A stretch of DNA of 64,000 nt from CBDFKK01 sp965248815 (GTDB taxonomy: Bacteria; Pseudomonadota; Alphaproteobacteria; SMXP01). How positions within the stretch are numbered: position 1 is the first letter of the stretch; the number at the start of each line of letters is the position of its first letter. The position numbers and the translations under genes were made by a program. The stretch is from positions 992,001-1,056,000 of the forward strand of contig CBDFKK010000008.1 in the NCBI GenBank assembly GCA_965248815.1, given 5' to 3'. This document shows, piece by piece, positions 24,368 through 34,078 of this stretch. The notes beneath the pieces were generated by a model, which saw only the letters and a list, made by a program, of their open reading frames with translations, searched no databases and was not told the origin of the DNA.

Positions 24368-25518
24368 ATGAGAGTATTGCAACTATCGACCTCGTTTGCC
24401 GCTGGCGGTGGAATTCAAACACATGTCTCTGATTTGAGTGCCTGGTTGCTTGGCAGGGGCCACCACGTATCAATGGCGGGTACGCCCGGCACGTTGGCCA
24501 ACTCAGAAATCAATCCAGATTTTTTTCTATTCGTCTTGATCGAGTATCCAGCGAAGATGCGTCAGGAAATAACAACAATCTCTTTACTCGATTATTCTAC
24601 GTCTTTCGCGCCGCCTTACAGCTGCGCGGGACAATAAAAAAGCAGAGAATCGAGATTATTCATGCCCATGAGACGGCGTCCGCGATGGTTGCTAGAATTG
24701 CAACGTTAAGACTAAAGATCCCTGTCCTCATGACGTATCACGGCTCGGAACCCGAGCTTGTCCCGCAAGTTGGATTTGTCGCTCGCCACTCCGCCGACAT
24801 TACGATTTCTCCAAGCCACACTACGACGCTGGCCTTGCAAGAGCGCGGCGGCGTACCTTTAAACCGCACGCGGGTTATCGGGCTTGGAATTAAACCTTTG
24901 CCCAAGGCCGATGCCCAAGAAATTCGGAAATTTCGTGTCGACAACGGGTGCGAAGAGAGCGACATCCTGGTGTGTTCCTTGTCCAGGCTCTCCCACCAAA
25001 AGGGCATCGATATCATGATTGAGGTTGTCCGCCGCGTTGTTTCGACTCGGCAGGACGTCAAGTTCGTTGTCGCAGGCGGCGGCCCACTGTCCGAAGAAGT
25101 CGAGGAATGGGCGCGCACCGCCGGACTTTTAGAGCACATTCGCTTTATTGGTCACACAGACAATTCCGCATTGTTGCTGCGTGCCTCAGACATTTATTTG
25201 CTAACGTCTCGTTGGGAGGCGCTGCCGATCTCTATCGTGGAGGCATTCAGGGCCGGTTTGCCCGTAATAGCGACCGATTGCGGAGGCGTTCGCGAGCTAG
25301 TTGCTGAGACAGTTGGACGCCTGTGTGCAGTCGAAGATGTAGAAGCCTTGTCTGAAGCAATTCTCGAGCTTGCCGCTGACGAAGATCTGAGGCGCGAACT
25401 CTCTGAAAATGCATTGGCCTTGAGTTACGAAGACCGGTTTACACCTGAACATGTAAATCGGACCTTTGAGGCAACCTACGCAGAAGTAATCGAAAAAGGA
25501 TTTCAGCAGGCGAGCTGA
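24368..25518 (+). pseudogene. GT4-family glycosyltransferase with a one-base frameshift
   Basis: The two halves of one GT4 glycosyltransferase lie in different frames. The first (24368 onward) reads MRVLQLSTSFAAGGGIQTHVSDLSAWLLGRGHHV. The second reads SIRLDRVSSEDASG … IKKQRIEIIHAHETASAMVAR, then LMTYHGSEPELV and the donor domain (SRLSHQKGIDIMIEVV, VVAGGGPLSEEVE, SRWEALPISIVEAFRAGLPVIATDCGGVREL). The break falls in a run of seven Ts at 24519-24525; one extra T would restore a 383-residue protein. It may be inactive, rescued by slippage, or a sequencing error. Confidence 0.88.
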
Positions 25519-25563
25519 CTTCCAATTACATGGCTTGATAAGTCCGCTTTCATCATTGTCCAA

Positions 25564-27150
25564 TTGATAGAATTGCCGGTGCAAGAAAACAAGAAAACAG
25601 ATCGGCACGCAGAACAAAGCGATCTAGTTTCCGGTGAATTCACGTTCGATCCGCTTCAGTCGCGTGACCTGTTGATACTTGGCGCAATCATATTGATTGC
25701 CGCTTTGCTAAGAATCGTCAGCCTGAATGAACCGCTTTGGTATGACGAAATATATTCGCTTATGAATTTTGTGCGCGCGCCATTCTTTAAAATTGTCTCG
25801 GAAGATTTCGATTTTAACAATCATCTCCTTTACAACATCCAAGCGAAGGCGGCGATTTTTCTTTTTGGCGAGTACAATTGGTCGTTTCGACTACCGGCAT
25901 TATTGTTCGGCGTTGCCGGCATTGCAGCCATGTGGTGGCTAGCGCAATCAGTCGCCGGAACCATCGTCGCTCACTCCACGGCCGCACTCATTGCCTTGTC
26001 CTATCATCACATTTGGTTTTCACAGAATGCCCGCGGTTACACGGAACTGATGTTTTACGGTGTTGCATCCACGGTCGTGTTTGTTGTGGGGATGAAGTCT
26101 TCCAAATGGCAATTATGGTTACTCTACGCCGCCCTCATTGGCCTCGCTTTTTACACCCATTTGACTGCGGGCTTCCTTGTAGCGGCCCATGGCATCGTCT
26201 ATCTGTCGCTCTTAGCGGGGCGGCACTATGGTGGCGATAATTGGCCCCTCTCCTTCAGAGCACCCGCTACTTTTTCAGGACAGTTGTGGCCGGTGCTCGG
26301 CTTTGCGTTAGGAGGGATCATAACGCTATTGCTTTATGCTCCCCTACTCCCGGAAGTAATCGAATTAATGTCAGGCGTTAAGAGCGGTTCCCAAACCGAC
26401 GTCATGCCGGAATACCAAAATCCGCTTTGGACGCTTATAGAAACGGCGCGATCAGTTTCGAATGCAGGATGGGTCATGGCCGTCGGATTACCTGCTGCAT
26501 TAGTTCTCAGCTTAATTGGCATTGTCGCGATTTGGCGCCGGGAACCGATCCTGGCCGCCATTATTGCTGTTCATATTCCATTGACGTTCGCCATCTTAAT
26601 TGCTCTGTCAATGCGCATTTGGCCACGCTTCTTCTTCGCCGATCTTGGTTTCATATTTTTGGCCATCACCTACGGTGTCTTTGTTTCGTGCCACACGATT
26701 TCCGAACAACTTCGCAACTGGTTTGGTATTGCACTTAAACAAAGAAGCGTATTTGCCCTCTCTGTTTTCTTGATGCTTGCTATTTCTATGGCAATCGCCT
26801 CGCGCAATTATCAATTTCCAAAACAGAATTTGGAAGGCGCCCACGAATTCGTAGAAGCTCGACGGTCGGACGATTCCGCTGTTTTAACATTGGGATGGTC
26901 GGCCATCCCCTTTTCGGAGTACTTCACTCCACATTGGACCGCTGTGGAAACGGTCGATGAATTTGTCCGACTTAAAGATCAAATAGGACAGACTTGGGTG
27001 GTTTTTGGTTTTCCAGAAAGAACACGCCGGAAATATGTGGACATTGTGCAAGTGCTCGAACGTGAATTTGTTGTCGAAAAGATATTCAGAGGGACGCTAG
27101 GCGATGGTGATGTTGTCGTTTATTTGCGCAAAGACTCACCCGGCAGCTAA
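25564..27150 (+). CDS. GT39/ArnT-like membrane glycosyltransferase
   Basis: Up to 528 residues with about eleven membrane helices. The first periplasmic loop has the acidic motif of the GT-C class, IVSLNEPLWYDEIYSLMNFV, and is followed by RLPALLFGVAGIAAMWWLAQ and HHIWFSQNARGYTELMFYG, typical of GT39-like transferases using polyprenyl-phosphate sugars. The soluble C-terminus (VDEFVRLKDQIGQTWVVFGFPERTRRKYVD) is short. No ATG fits the start; TTG 25564 or GTG 25579 are candidates. It lies 45 bases after the GT4 gene and probably belongs to the same unit. Confidence 0.85.
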   Translation: MIELPVQENKKTDRHAEQSDLVSGEFTFDPLQSRDLLILGAIILIAALLRIVSLNEPLWYDEIYSLMNFVRAPFFKIVSEDFDFNNHLLYNIQAKAAIFLFGEYNWSFRLPALLFGVAGIAAMWWLAQSVAGTIVAHSTAALIALSYHHIWFSQNARGYTELMFYGVASTVVFVVGMKSSKWQLWLLYAALIGLAFYTHLTAGFLVAAHGIVYLSLLAGRHYGGDNWPLSFRAPATFSGQLWPVLGFALGGIITLLLYAPLLPEVIELMSGVKSGSQTDVMPEYQNPLWTLIETARSVSNAGWVMAVGLPAALVLSLIGIVAIWRREPILAAIIAVHIPLTFAILIALSMRIWPRFFFADLGFIFLAITYGVFVSCHTISEQLRNWFGIALKQRSVFALSVFLMLAISMAIASRNYQFPKQNLEGAHEFVEARRSDDSAVLTLGWSAIPFSEYFTPHWTAVETVDEFVRLKDQIGQTWVVFGFPERTRRKYVDIVQVLEREFVVEKIFRGTLGDGDVVVYLRKDSPGS

Positions 27151-27262
27151 CAGCATACCGGCAAGGCTACAAATTTAGCGGAACGGACGGTCGAGCATAA
27201 CGACACAATCGATTACTGCGTTTCGGTTGTAGCCACTGACGAGCAAGTTCGCGGGCGACGGT

Positions 27263-28009
27263 CTAGTCCAGGTGCTGGCCGCTGCTAATGTTAAGAAGCG
27301 TACCCGTCATAGTCGCGGCTGCTTCGGAGCAGAGAAAGGCAGCACCCTTCGCCACCTCTTCAGGCGAGACGTAACGCTTTATTAGCAGCGTTTTTTTGAG
27401 CCCCTTATGCTGTTCGTCACTCAAGCGGTGAATCATCGGCGTGTCGATCGGCCCGGGCACGACCGTGTGAACCCGGATACCGTCGGGAGCCCACTCTTTC
27501 GCAAGATAGCGGCTCAAGTTGTTGAGACCGGCTTTCGACGCCGCGTAAGCAGCGCCGGACATTTCTCTGCCGCCATTGAGCGAATTCGTCGACGAACACA
27601 TAATATATGTGCCACCGGAAGCTTTGAGATGAGGATGGGCGGCTTTGGCGAGTAAAAAGCACGACGTAAGATTGACGTTAACGACCTGCTGCCATTCCGT
27701 GAGGGGCATGTCGACCACTTTGCCCTTGCCAGGCACGCCGGTCATGTTGAGCACATAGTCGATCCGACCGCAGGCTTTCACCGTCTCTTCGATAGCGTTA
27801 TTGACCGCATCCTCATCAATCACATTGATGGCAATGGGCAAATACGTCTCGGAACGGGAACCAAGTTGATCGAGACGGCGGGCGCCCGCCGCGATTTGAG
27901 CGCCGGCAGCTTGAAAGACGTCTACAACCGCTTTGCCCACGCCCCCCGCTGCGCCCGCGACAAACGCGACCTTGCCCTTGGCATCCAGCAGCAGCGGCAA
28001 CTCGCTCAT
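27263..28009 (-). CDS. Short-chain dehydrogenase/reductase
   Basis: 248-residue classical SDR. The cofactor site is VAFVAGAAGGVGKAVVDVFQ (GxxxGxG variant), followed by YVLNMTG (NNAG position), the catalytic Ser in IMCSSTNSLNGG, and Tyr/Lys in YAASKAGLNNLSR. A VVPGPIDTPMIHRLSDEQ segment and a GTLLNISSGQHLD end agree with NAD(P)-dependent alcohol dehydrogenases. Start ATG 28009 is preceded by aaaggagaacagag, better than the upstream in-frame ATG. Cytosolic; substrate unknown. Confidence 0.92.
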   Translation of the reverse strand: MSELPLLLDAKGKVAFVAGAAGGVGKAVVDVFQAAGAQIAAGARRLDQLGSRSETYLPIAINVIDEDAVNNAIEETVKACGRIDYVLNMTGVPGKGKVVDMPLTEWQQVVNVNLTSCFLLAKAAHPHLKASGGTYIMCSSTNSLNGGREMSGAAYAASKAGLNNLSRYLAKEWAPDGIRVHTVVPGPIDTPMIHRLSDEQHKGLKKTLLIKRYVSPEEVAKGAAFLCSEAAATMTGTLLNISSGQHLD

Positions 28010-28113
28010 CTCTGTTCTCCTTTGGCGCATTCGGCAGTTAATTGACTGACATCAAACGCGGGCTGGAGCAAAATGTCTAGAATTTCTCAAGGACTCATCC
28101 CATAAGAAGTAGC

Positions 28114-29388
28114 ATGGAACCACTATTCCACTTAGCTATCATCTGGTGCAGCGTCTTCGTGGCCATCTTTGCGGCCAAGAAAACGAAACTCACGCCCACA
28201 TTGTATTTCCTCGCCGTGGGCGCGGTCCTGGTCAATGTTGGGATTCTGCCTAAGGAGAGCGATCCGTTTATTCGCGGCTTTGCGGAAATCGGCATCATCC
28301 TGATTATGTTTGCCCTGGGCTTTGAAGAAAGCGCCAGCAATTTCATGCAAAGCATCAAGCGCAGCTGGGGAATTGCATTCTTTGGCGCGTTGGCGCCATT
28401 TCTCATCGCCTACAGTGTCGCCGACTTTTATTGGGAGGACGGCAACATCGCAGTCATGTGCGGTCTTGCCATGACCGCCACTGCCGTTTCACTCACCATG
28501 GTGTCGCTCAAAGGCGAAGGCTTGCAGACCTCCCGCGCGGCCACAGGCATTATGACGTCAGCCGTGCTCGACGATATCGCCTCGCTCGCACTTGTCGCCA
28601 TCCTGGTGCCGGTCGCCAGTGGAGACGCGCCGGCTTCCTTCGCCCAAGTGGTACTCGTCATCGGCAAAGCGGTCGTATTTTTCTTGGGCATTCTAGTTGT
28701 CGGTATATGGGTGCTGCCTCACGAGCCGCTGGGTCTCGCCAGCCGCATTCCGTTTCTGCGCCGCTTTGGTCTCAAACAAATTCTCGAGTTCGGAGAGGGC
28801 GAGCATGCGACGCTGACGGTGCTCACTCTAGCCCTCGTCACCGGCATTGTAGCCCACGAATTCGGCTTTCATCCCGCAGTCGGCGCCTACATGGCAGGGC
28901 TTGTCCTCAAAGAGGAGTATTTCCACTTCCTCCACCATCCAAAAGTGAACTACTACGAGAACACGAAACGGATCGTAGATAATGTCGCCTTCTCATGGAT
29001 TGGCCCCGTGTTTTTTGTCGATCTGGGCACCAAGATCGTTTTCGACTGGGATATCTTCGTCTCGGTCATTCCGCAAACCGCGATCCTCACGATTGGTTTG
29101 TTTATCGGACAGATCACCTCAGCTGCACTGGCTGCGCGCTACACCGGCGGCTTTTCAAAAGAAGAAAGCGTGATGATCGGATTCGGCATGCTCGGTCGTG
29201 CGGAACTGGCGTTCGTGGTCATGGATATTGCCTATGTCCAAAATTCAATTCTAAACACTGAAGCGTTTTACACGCTGATGTTCACCGCTTTTTGGCTCAA
29301 TGTCGCGGTGCCCATTACTATTGCGTGGTGGAAGCCATACTATCAGGGTGAAAAATCTCTATTCGGACGCGCGAAAGCGCCAACTTAA
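28114..29388 (+). CDS. Cation/proton antiporter (CPA2, KefB/NapA-like)
   Basis: 424 residues, about twelve membrane helices, no C-terminal TrkA-N domain. Characteristic pieces are AVGAVLVNVGILP, FAEIGIILIMFALGFEES, MTATAVSLTMVSLKGEGL, TSAVLDDIASLALVAIL (antiporter DD region), FHPAVGAYMAGLVLKEEYF and FVDLGTKIVFDWD. It likely exchanges Na+ or K+ for protons in the inner membrane. It is divergent from the SDR gene (104-base gap), with ATG 28114 after ataagaagtagc. Confidence 0.9.
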   Translation: MEPLFHLAIIWCSVFVAIFAAKKTKLTPTLYFLAVGAVLVNVGILPKESDPFIRGFAEIGIILIMFALGFEESASNFMQSIKRSWGIAFFGALAPFLIAYSVADFYWEDGNIAVMCGLAMTATAVSLTMVSLKGEGLQTSRAATGIMTSAVLDDIASLALVAILVPVASGDAPASFAQVVLVIGKAVVFFLGILVVGIWVLPHEPLGLASRIPFLRRFGLKQILEFGEGEHATLTVLTLALVTGIVAHEFGFHPAVGAYMAGLVLKEEYFHFLHHPKVNYYENTKRIVDNVAFSWIGPVFFVDLGTKIVFDWDIFVSVIPQTAILTIGLFIGQITSAALAARYTGGFSKEESVMIGFGMLGRAELAFVVMDIAYVQNSILNTEAFYTLMFTAFWLNVAVPITIAWWKPYYQGEKSLFGRAKAPT

Positions 29389-29484
29389 GGCAGCCAGGTT
29401 GGTCATGGCCCTTGCCCGTTCTTGTCCTGCGGCAGCCACGCTGATATGCCCCTCGCAATGACACAAGACAGCGCGAGTGATGCC

Positions 29485-30699
29485 ATGACCGATACACCTG
29501 ATTTTTCAAAAGGACCGCTTACGGGCCTGCATGTCCTCGAAATGGGCCAACTGATTGCCGGGCCGTTTTGCGGCCAGCTCATGGCCGATTTCGGCGCCGA
29601 AGTCATCAAGATCGAGCCACCAAAGGTGGGCGATCCCATGCGCCAATGGGGCCGCATCAAAGAAAAAGGCCACACGCTATGGTGGCCGGTGATTGCGCGC
29701 AACAAGAAGTCAGTGACCATCAATTTGCGCACGCCGGAGGGCCAAAAGATCGTACACGACTTGATCGCCAAGTCGGACATTCTCATTGAGAATTTTCGTC
29801 CGGGTACGGTGGAAAAGTGGAATCTCGACTATGAGACTCTTTCGGCGATCAATCCGGGCCTCATCATGATTCGGGTCTCCGGCTTTGGGCAAACGGGACC
29901 TTACGCCCAACGCCCGGGCTACGGCGCGATCGGAGAAGCAATGGGCGGATTGCGCTATGTTGTCGGCGACCCCGATCGGCCGCCGCCCCGGGTCGGCATC
30001 AGCATCGGCGACTCCCTCGCCGCGACCTTTGCCTGCCTCGGTGGCATGATGGCGCTTTACGTGCGCCAACAAACCGGCAAAGGCCAAGTCATCGACTCAG
30101 CAATCTACGAAGCCGTGCTCGGCATGATGGAATCGCTGGTGCCCGAATATGCCCAAGCCGGCTATGTGCGCGAGCGATCAGGTTCGATCTTGCCGGGGCT
30201 CGCGCCATCCAATGTTTATCCGACCAAAGACGGCAACATGGTATTGATCGCCGGCAACCAAGACACTGTGTTTAAACGATTGGCCGCGGCGATGGGTCGG
30301 CCGGAGCTTGCGGAGAGTTCGCGCTACGCCACCCACGATGCGCGCGGAGAAAATCAGACCGAACTTGATGAACTCATCAATGATTGGTCGGTGACAATCG
30401 ATGCCGACAAGCTCATCAAAGTGCTCAACGAACACGGCGTGCCCAACGGACCCATCTATCGTGCCAATGACATGTTGGAAGATGCGCACTTCAAAGCGCG
30501 CGAAGCGATAATCCGCTTGGCGCATCCGGTGTTGGGAGAAGTTGCAATGCAAAACGTCGTGCCGCGGTTGTCCGACACGCCGGGCGCCGTGCGCAGCGTC
30601 GGACCGGAGCTCGGTGAGCACAACAGCGAAGTCTTTGAAGGTCTACTCGGCCGAGACACTCAGACACTGGAGTCCTTCCAGAAAGACGGCGTGATTTAG
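29485..30699 (+). CDS. Class III CoA-transferase (CaiB/BaiF family)
   Basis: About 404 residues. N-terminal LTGLHVLEMGQLIAGPFCGQLMADFGAEVIKIEPP and DILIENFRPGTVEKWNLDYETL are diagnostic of family III CoA-transferases, which move CoA between carboxylic acids; the nucleophilic Asp is probably that of RVGISIGDSLAATFA. Other landmarks are VSGFGQTGPYAQRPGYG, KGQVIDSAIYEAV and NEHGVPNGPIYRANDM. ATG 29458 is an alternative start 9 codons earlier; neither has a strong ribosome-binding site. Role: activation of an organic acid in catabolism. Confidence 0.92.
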   Translation: MTDTPDFSKGPLTGLHVLEMGQLIAGPFCGQLMADFGAEVIKIEPPKVGDPMRQWGRIKEKGHTLWWPVIARNKKSVTINLRTPEGQKIVHDLIAKSDILIENFRPGTVEKWNLDYETLSAINPGLIMIRVSGFGQTGPYAQRPGYGAIGEAMGGLRYVVGDPDRPPPRVGISIGDSLAATFACLGGMMALYVRQQTGKGQVIDSAIYEAVLGMMESLVPEYAQAGYVRERSGSILPGLAPSNVYPTKDGNMVLIAGNQDTVFKRLAAAMGRPELAESSRYATHDARGENQTELDELINDWSVTIDADKLIKVLNEHGVPNGPIYRANDMLEDAHFKAREAIIRLAHPVLGEVAMQNVVPRLSDTPGAVRSVGPELGEHNSEVFEGLLGRDTQTLESFQKDGVI

Positions 30700-30716
30700 C
30701 TCAAGCTGACTTGAGC
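30699..30716 (+). terminator. Hairpin after CoA-transferase gene
   Basis: Perfect stem gctcaag/cttgagc with a ctga loop, overlapping the last base of the stop codon. There is no T run, so it may be a weak terminator or an mRNA end-stabilising structure. Confidence 0.4.
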
Positions 30717-30902
30717 GCGTTCGTGCCGTTACCGGATGCTCAATCTGCTGCGCAAAGTCATGCGCAATTAGCCGCGAGCGGCCCTTGGGATGGCTTCCAA
30801 CCGCCAGCAACTGAAGCAATCCCAAATAGAAAAAATGGCGAACGAGCCAATTTTGATGGTGGACAAGAGTTTGGGATCGATCAGGACGAGCCCTACACGT
30901 CG

Positions 30903-32282
30903 TTATTTTGTAGAAACAAAGCTTAACGACTGAGCATCGTAGCGCTCCCCTTCTGCCACCCTACCCACCCAGCCGGGTTCGAGAAGGTTTACAAAACTCC
31001 AAACGACGTTGGATGTTTCCGAATCGATCTCGAACACGCGTCCAGCCTCAGGCTCGACAACCAAGACATTGCCATTATCCAGAGGTTGTAGTCGGCCCAT
31101 AACGGATGTGTAGAACGGCCGGTCGGCCATTCCTTGGTACTGATATTTTACACTGCGGATTGCGGGATCGATCGACAAAATTCGTGAATAGCCAAGTGTC
31201 CGTGGTTCTGTGAGATATATAGCATGATTAAACTGCGAAACTGTGGTTCGATTGTCGAAGACCCAAAGATTTCCTTCTTTGTCAACTTCGGGATCATGTT
31301 GGCGAAGAAACGGCCCTACCATTGACCATAAGATTTTCGTTCTCTCTCGATCAACAACAATCACAGCGTTGATGTGTCGCAAGGAAATCATCAAATCACC
31401 CGCTTCAACGCCAAAAAATTTACTAGCGTCGCTGGCGGAAAGAACATCTATATCATTTGCATGCAACGGATCATCGTAGGCAATACCTGGGCGATCCGGT
31501 GGTCCTCCCAATAAAATCCTTTCGTACGCACTATCGAGAATGATGTAGAAGATTGATTTTTCTTCAAGCACCTCACCGTCGGGAGATAGATGCAGTATTA
31601 AATTGTCCCAATAGGGAATAACCGAAGAGGGAATTGCATCCTGTTCGTGTTCGAACTGTCGTCGCGTCAAGGTCCAAATAGATCCATCCGTATCAACGGC
31701 AACTGAGTGATGAGTTGGCGCGAGCAGCGACCAAATTACCTCGGAGTTCTTATTTATTTTGACGAGGCCAGTGTACTCAACGGAAACAAGTAAATCTCCG
31801 TTTTCATATAGGTGGGAACCATGCATTATGATGTTCCTACTTGAGAGCGTAATACCCAAGTCGTTTGTAGTTAAGAACTCCAACGATGAAAATGGCAGAT
31901 CCCAGCTATGTAATTCCGTACCTCGTTCGTCGATTAAGATGCAGCGAAATTCTCCCTCCCGAAATAACGCGATAAACGTGTACCCGGGTTGAGACCGTTG
32001 CGGATCAAGCGTGACAACGCCACCGGATTGAAATGGTACGTTTATTTCGTTTGCTGATCGTTCGTTCGAAACCTCTAAGACAAACAGTGTTCGTAGATCC
32101 ACTAATGTCTGGCACATCGACATTACGATTTTGCCGGGAAATATTTCTGTACGTCCGGCCGCGAAGCCATATAGGAAAATGGCTAATGCAATTAGAAAAG
32201 CGGCGGAAAACAAAGGTATGCTAGTTTGCAATGGCAAGATCGAATTGATGAAAATTCTCAAAGGCCGCGTGAAATTTTTCAT
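30903..32282 (-). CDS. Arylsulfotransferase-like beta-propeller membrane protein
   Basis: About 459 residues with an N-terminal membrane anchor (IPLFSAAFLIALAIFLYGFAAG) and a periplasmic propeller of the ASST (arylsulfotransferase) family. Repeated blades start with patterns such as GCILIDERGTELHSW-like, GLVKINKNSEVIWSLLAPTHHSVAVDTDGSIWTLTRR, SLRHINAVIVVDRERTKILWSMVGPFLRQHDPEV and NVLVVEPEAGRVFEID. The HHSV and LRHINAV histidines are at positions matching ASST active-site His residues, but transfer activity is not proven. Start ATG 32282; more AT-rich than the genes around it. A single gene facing away from the LysM gene. Confidence 0.75.
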   Translation of the reverse strand: MKNFTRPLRIFINSILPLQTSIPLFSAAFLIALAIFLYGFAAGRTEIFPGKIVMSMCQTLVDLRTLFVLEVSNERSANEINVPFQSGGVVTLDPQRSQPGYTFIALFREGEFRCILIDERGTELHSWDLPFSSLEFLTTNDLGITLSSRNIIMHGSHLYENGDLLVSVEYTGLVKINKNSEVIWSLLAPTHHSVAVDTDGSIWTLTRRQFEHEQDAIPSSVIPYWDNLILHLSPDGEVLEEKSIFYIILDSAYERILLGGPPDRPGIAYDDPLHANDIDVLSASDASKFFGVEAGDLMISLRHINAVIVVDRERTKILWSMVGPFLRQHDPEVDKEGNLWVFDNRTTVSQFNHAIYLTEPRTLGYSRILSIDPAIRSVKYQYQGMADRPFYTSVMGRLQPLDNGNVLVVEPEAGRVFEIDSETSNVVWSFVNLLEPGWVGRVAEGERYDAQSLSFVSTK

Positions 32283-32589
32283 AACTCTGAGCACAACAAG
32301 TCTTTGCCTGGACGTTTAGTGTGTGTTGATTCTAATCTAAGTCTAAGAAAGTTGCCAGGCCTTGCAATTGTGGCTTGGCTCGATTGATTTATGATGGACT
32401 CGAAGACACAAAAGGCGATCCAGAACGCGATGAGCAAAGCACAAGAATTCGGAACAGCCTTGCCGACTTCTCCCGTCGCCGCTTTGACGTCACTGTTTTA
32501 AATCGGCGCGCCCGAATTTGTGTGCATTTGGCTCAGCTGCTAAACTCCCAAGTAGAAAATTACAAATCTTAGAAAGGAGAACCTAAGTA
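32283..32589. other. Intergenic between divergent genes
   Basis: About 307 bases separating the ASST-like and LysM genes. No reading frame is supported. The last part contains the ribosome-binding site aaaggagaa of the LysM gene (about 32573-32581). Confidence 0.4.
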
Positions 32590-33039
32590 ATGGGTATCAT
32601 TGATTTTGTAAAAGAAGCGGGGGAAAGCCTCCTAGAAACAGTGGGTCTTAGCGACAATCCGGTAGACTCCGAAGCTATAGAAGCCAAGGTCAAAGAGAAC
32701 GGATTGCAGGTCAATGATCTGGCTGTAAAAGTCAATGAAGAAACTGCGAGCGTAAAAGGCCAGGCCGAAACACAATCTGATCGTGAAAAGACGGTGCTTG
32801 TGGTTGGCAATGTGGAAGGTATCGCGAAGGTTGACGACCAGATGACTGTGAACAAACCTGAGCCGGAAGCGCAATATTACACGGTAAGAAGCGGCGATTC
32901 CCTGTCAAAAATTGCAAAACAACATTACGGAAACGCCAACAAATATTTTGCGATATTCGATGCAAATCGGCCTATGTTGAAAGATCCGGATTTGATTTAT
33001 CCGGGACAGCAACTGCGGATTCCGCCTTTAAATTCCTGA
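32590..33039 (+). CDS. LysM/BON-domain protein (Kbp/YgaU-like)
   Basis: 149 residues resembling Kbp (YgaU), a potassium-binding, osmotically induced protein. N-terminal GIIDFVKEAGESLLETVG, a BON-like domain (residues ~25-85: EAKVKENGLQVNDLAVKVNEETASVKGQ … VLVVGNVEGIAKVDDQM), then a LysM domain (~95-147: YYTVRSGDSLSKIAKQHYGNANKYFAIFDANRP … LIYPGQQLRIPP). No signal peptide, as in Kbp, so cytosolic. ATG 32590 follows aaaggagaacctaagta. Confidence 0.92.
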   Translation: MGIIDFVKEAGESLLETVGLSDNPVDSEAIEAKVKENGLQVNDLAVKVNEETASVKGQAETQSDREKTVLVVGNVEGIAKVDDQMTVNKPEPEAQYYTVRSGDSLSKIAKQHYGNANKYFAIFDANRPMLKDPDLIYPGQQLRIPPLNS

Positions 33040-33406
33040 CCGAGTAGGGGCTTTGGAAGCACACCACTTTGTTAAATGAGAGCGGAATTTTTCGCTTACT
33101 GTCAAACTAACGGGCGAAAATCCGCCAAGGACTCCGGCCCACGACAATCGATAGCTTTGTGGATCTATTGCCGAAACCAGCGGCTGTTAGTTTTGCCCCT
33201 TTATATTGTCTTCTTGGTCTTCATATTGTCTTCTTGGTCTTCGCTCTAGCCATATCTAGAAAAATTGCGCTGCAAGGAGTATCTTTGCACGTGTGCTAAT
33301 ATCAAGGGGCTCTTCAGATAGCGCCATTTTGCTATCAAGCCTGGATTGTACCGCAAACCGTGTCGGGAAAGGTGCAGACCATTAAACTCTGTTCATGGAG
33401 GAAAAA
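33040..33406. other. Intergenic with short tandem repeat
   Basis: About 367 bases without a supported gene. It contains the direct tandem duplication at 33203-33242 and an inverted pair (agcggaatttttcgctt, near 33082). The ribosome-binding site of the next gene, ggagg, is at 33396-33401. Confidence 0.45.
33203..33242. repeat. 20-bp unit repeated twice in tandem
   Basis: The unit atattgtcttcttggtcttc occurs twice head to tail with no mismatch. Internally it repeats ttcttggtctt-like words, so it probably arose by slippage. Confidence 0.9.
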
Positions 33407-33991
33407 ATGCATCGCTGCATTATGATTTCGTTGACCATCGCGCTGCTCATGTTGCCAGTCCAAGTCGCAAACTCGCAATCCCTGACGATGGAAGAAGCCA
33501 TAGAGGAACACGGCGGCAAGAGTACTGAGTGGTTAGCTGAAGCGACGGGTTCATCTGTCGCCGATGTCGTTGCAGCTTCCGTTGAGAAACATCGAGTTCC
33601 CGTTGGAGCCGACAAGTTCGACGAAGTATGGGCAAAGTTGACCGAATGGGAAAATCCCCTCTTCATCACAATTGTCGCGGGCACTGTGGTGGAAGTGCAT
33701 TCGCCCATTCCCATGGGCGAATATGGCCAAGGTTTCTACAATTTGAATTCGACGACAGGCCTCAGCGGCCACGTTCAGCCGGATAACGTCAAAGCTATTT
33801 ATGTCGTAGAAGAAGCGTCAAGAGGCGGCGGCGTCAGCCGGCAAGTCGCGTTTTATGATGAAGACGGCAATCGAATCTTCGGTATCTTTGTCGATCGGGA
33901 CGAAAGTGGCGGCGAACACTATCCGGAAACGCTGGCTCAATTCGAAGAAATGCGAGACTTCTATAAGGCCCAAGCGCTGGGCGAAAGCTAG
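33407..33991 (+). CDS. Exported HutX/ChuX-like haem-carrier family protein
   Basis: 194 residues. A Sec signal (CIMISLTIALLMLPVQVANSQS) precedes a domain of the HutX/ChuX type, which in other bacteria is a cytosolic haem carrier. Matching order: LAEATGSSVADVVAASV, then VWAKLTEWENPLFITIVAGTVVEVHSPIPMGEYGQGFYNL, then LSGHVQPDNVKAIYVVEE, then VAFYDEDGNRIFGIFVDRDESG. A signal peptide is not usual for this family. ATG 33407 follows ggaggaaaaa, which rules out the ATG at 33395. A cytochrome b561 gene follows after 87 bases, so they may act together on haem or electrons in the periplasm. Confidence 0.8.
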   Translation: MHRCIMISLTIALLMLPVQVANSQSLTMEEAIEEHGGKSTEWLAEATGSSVADVVAASVEKHRVPVGADKFDEVWAKLTEWENPLFITIVAGTVVEVHSPIPMGEYGQGFYNLNSTTGLSGHVQPDNVKAIYVVEEASRGGGVSRQVAFYDEDGNRIFGIFVDRDESGGEHYPETLAQFEEMRDFYKAQALGES

Positions 33992-34078
33992 AAGCTCTTT
34001 TGACGTGCTAAAAGTGTGCGGTTCGGCTTTGCCGGTCAGGTGAAGCCGTCCAGTCGTCATATATGGGCAACGAGTAAT

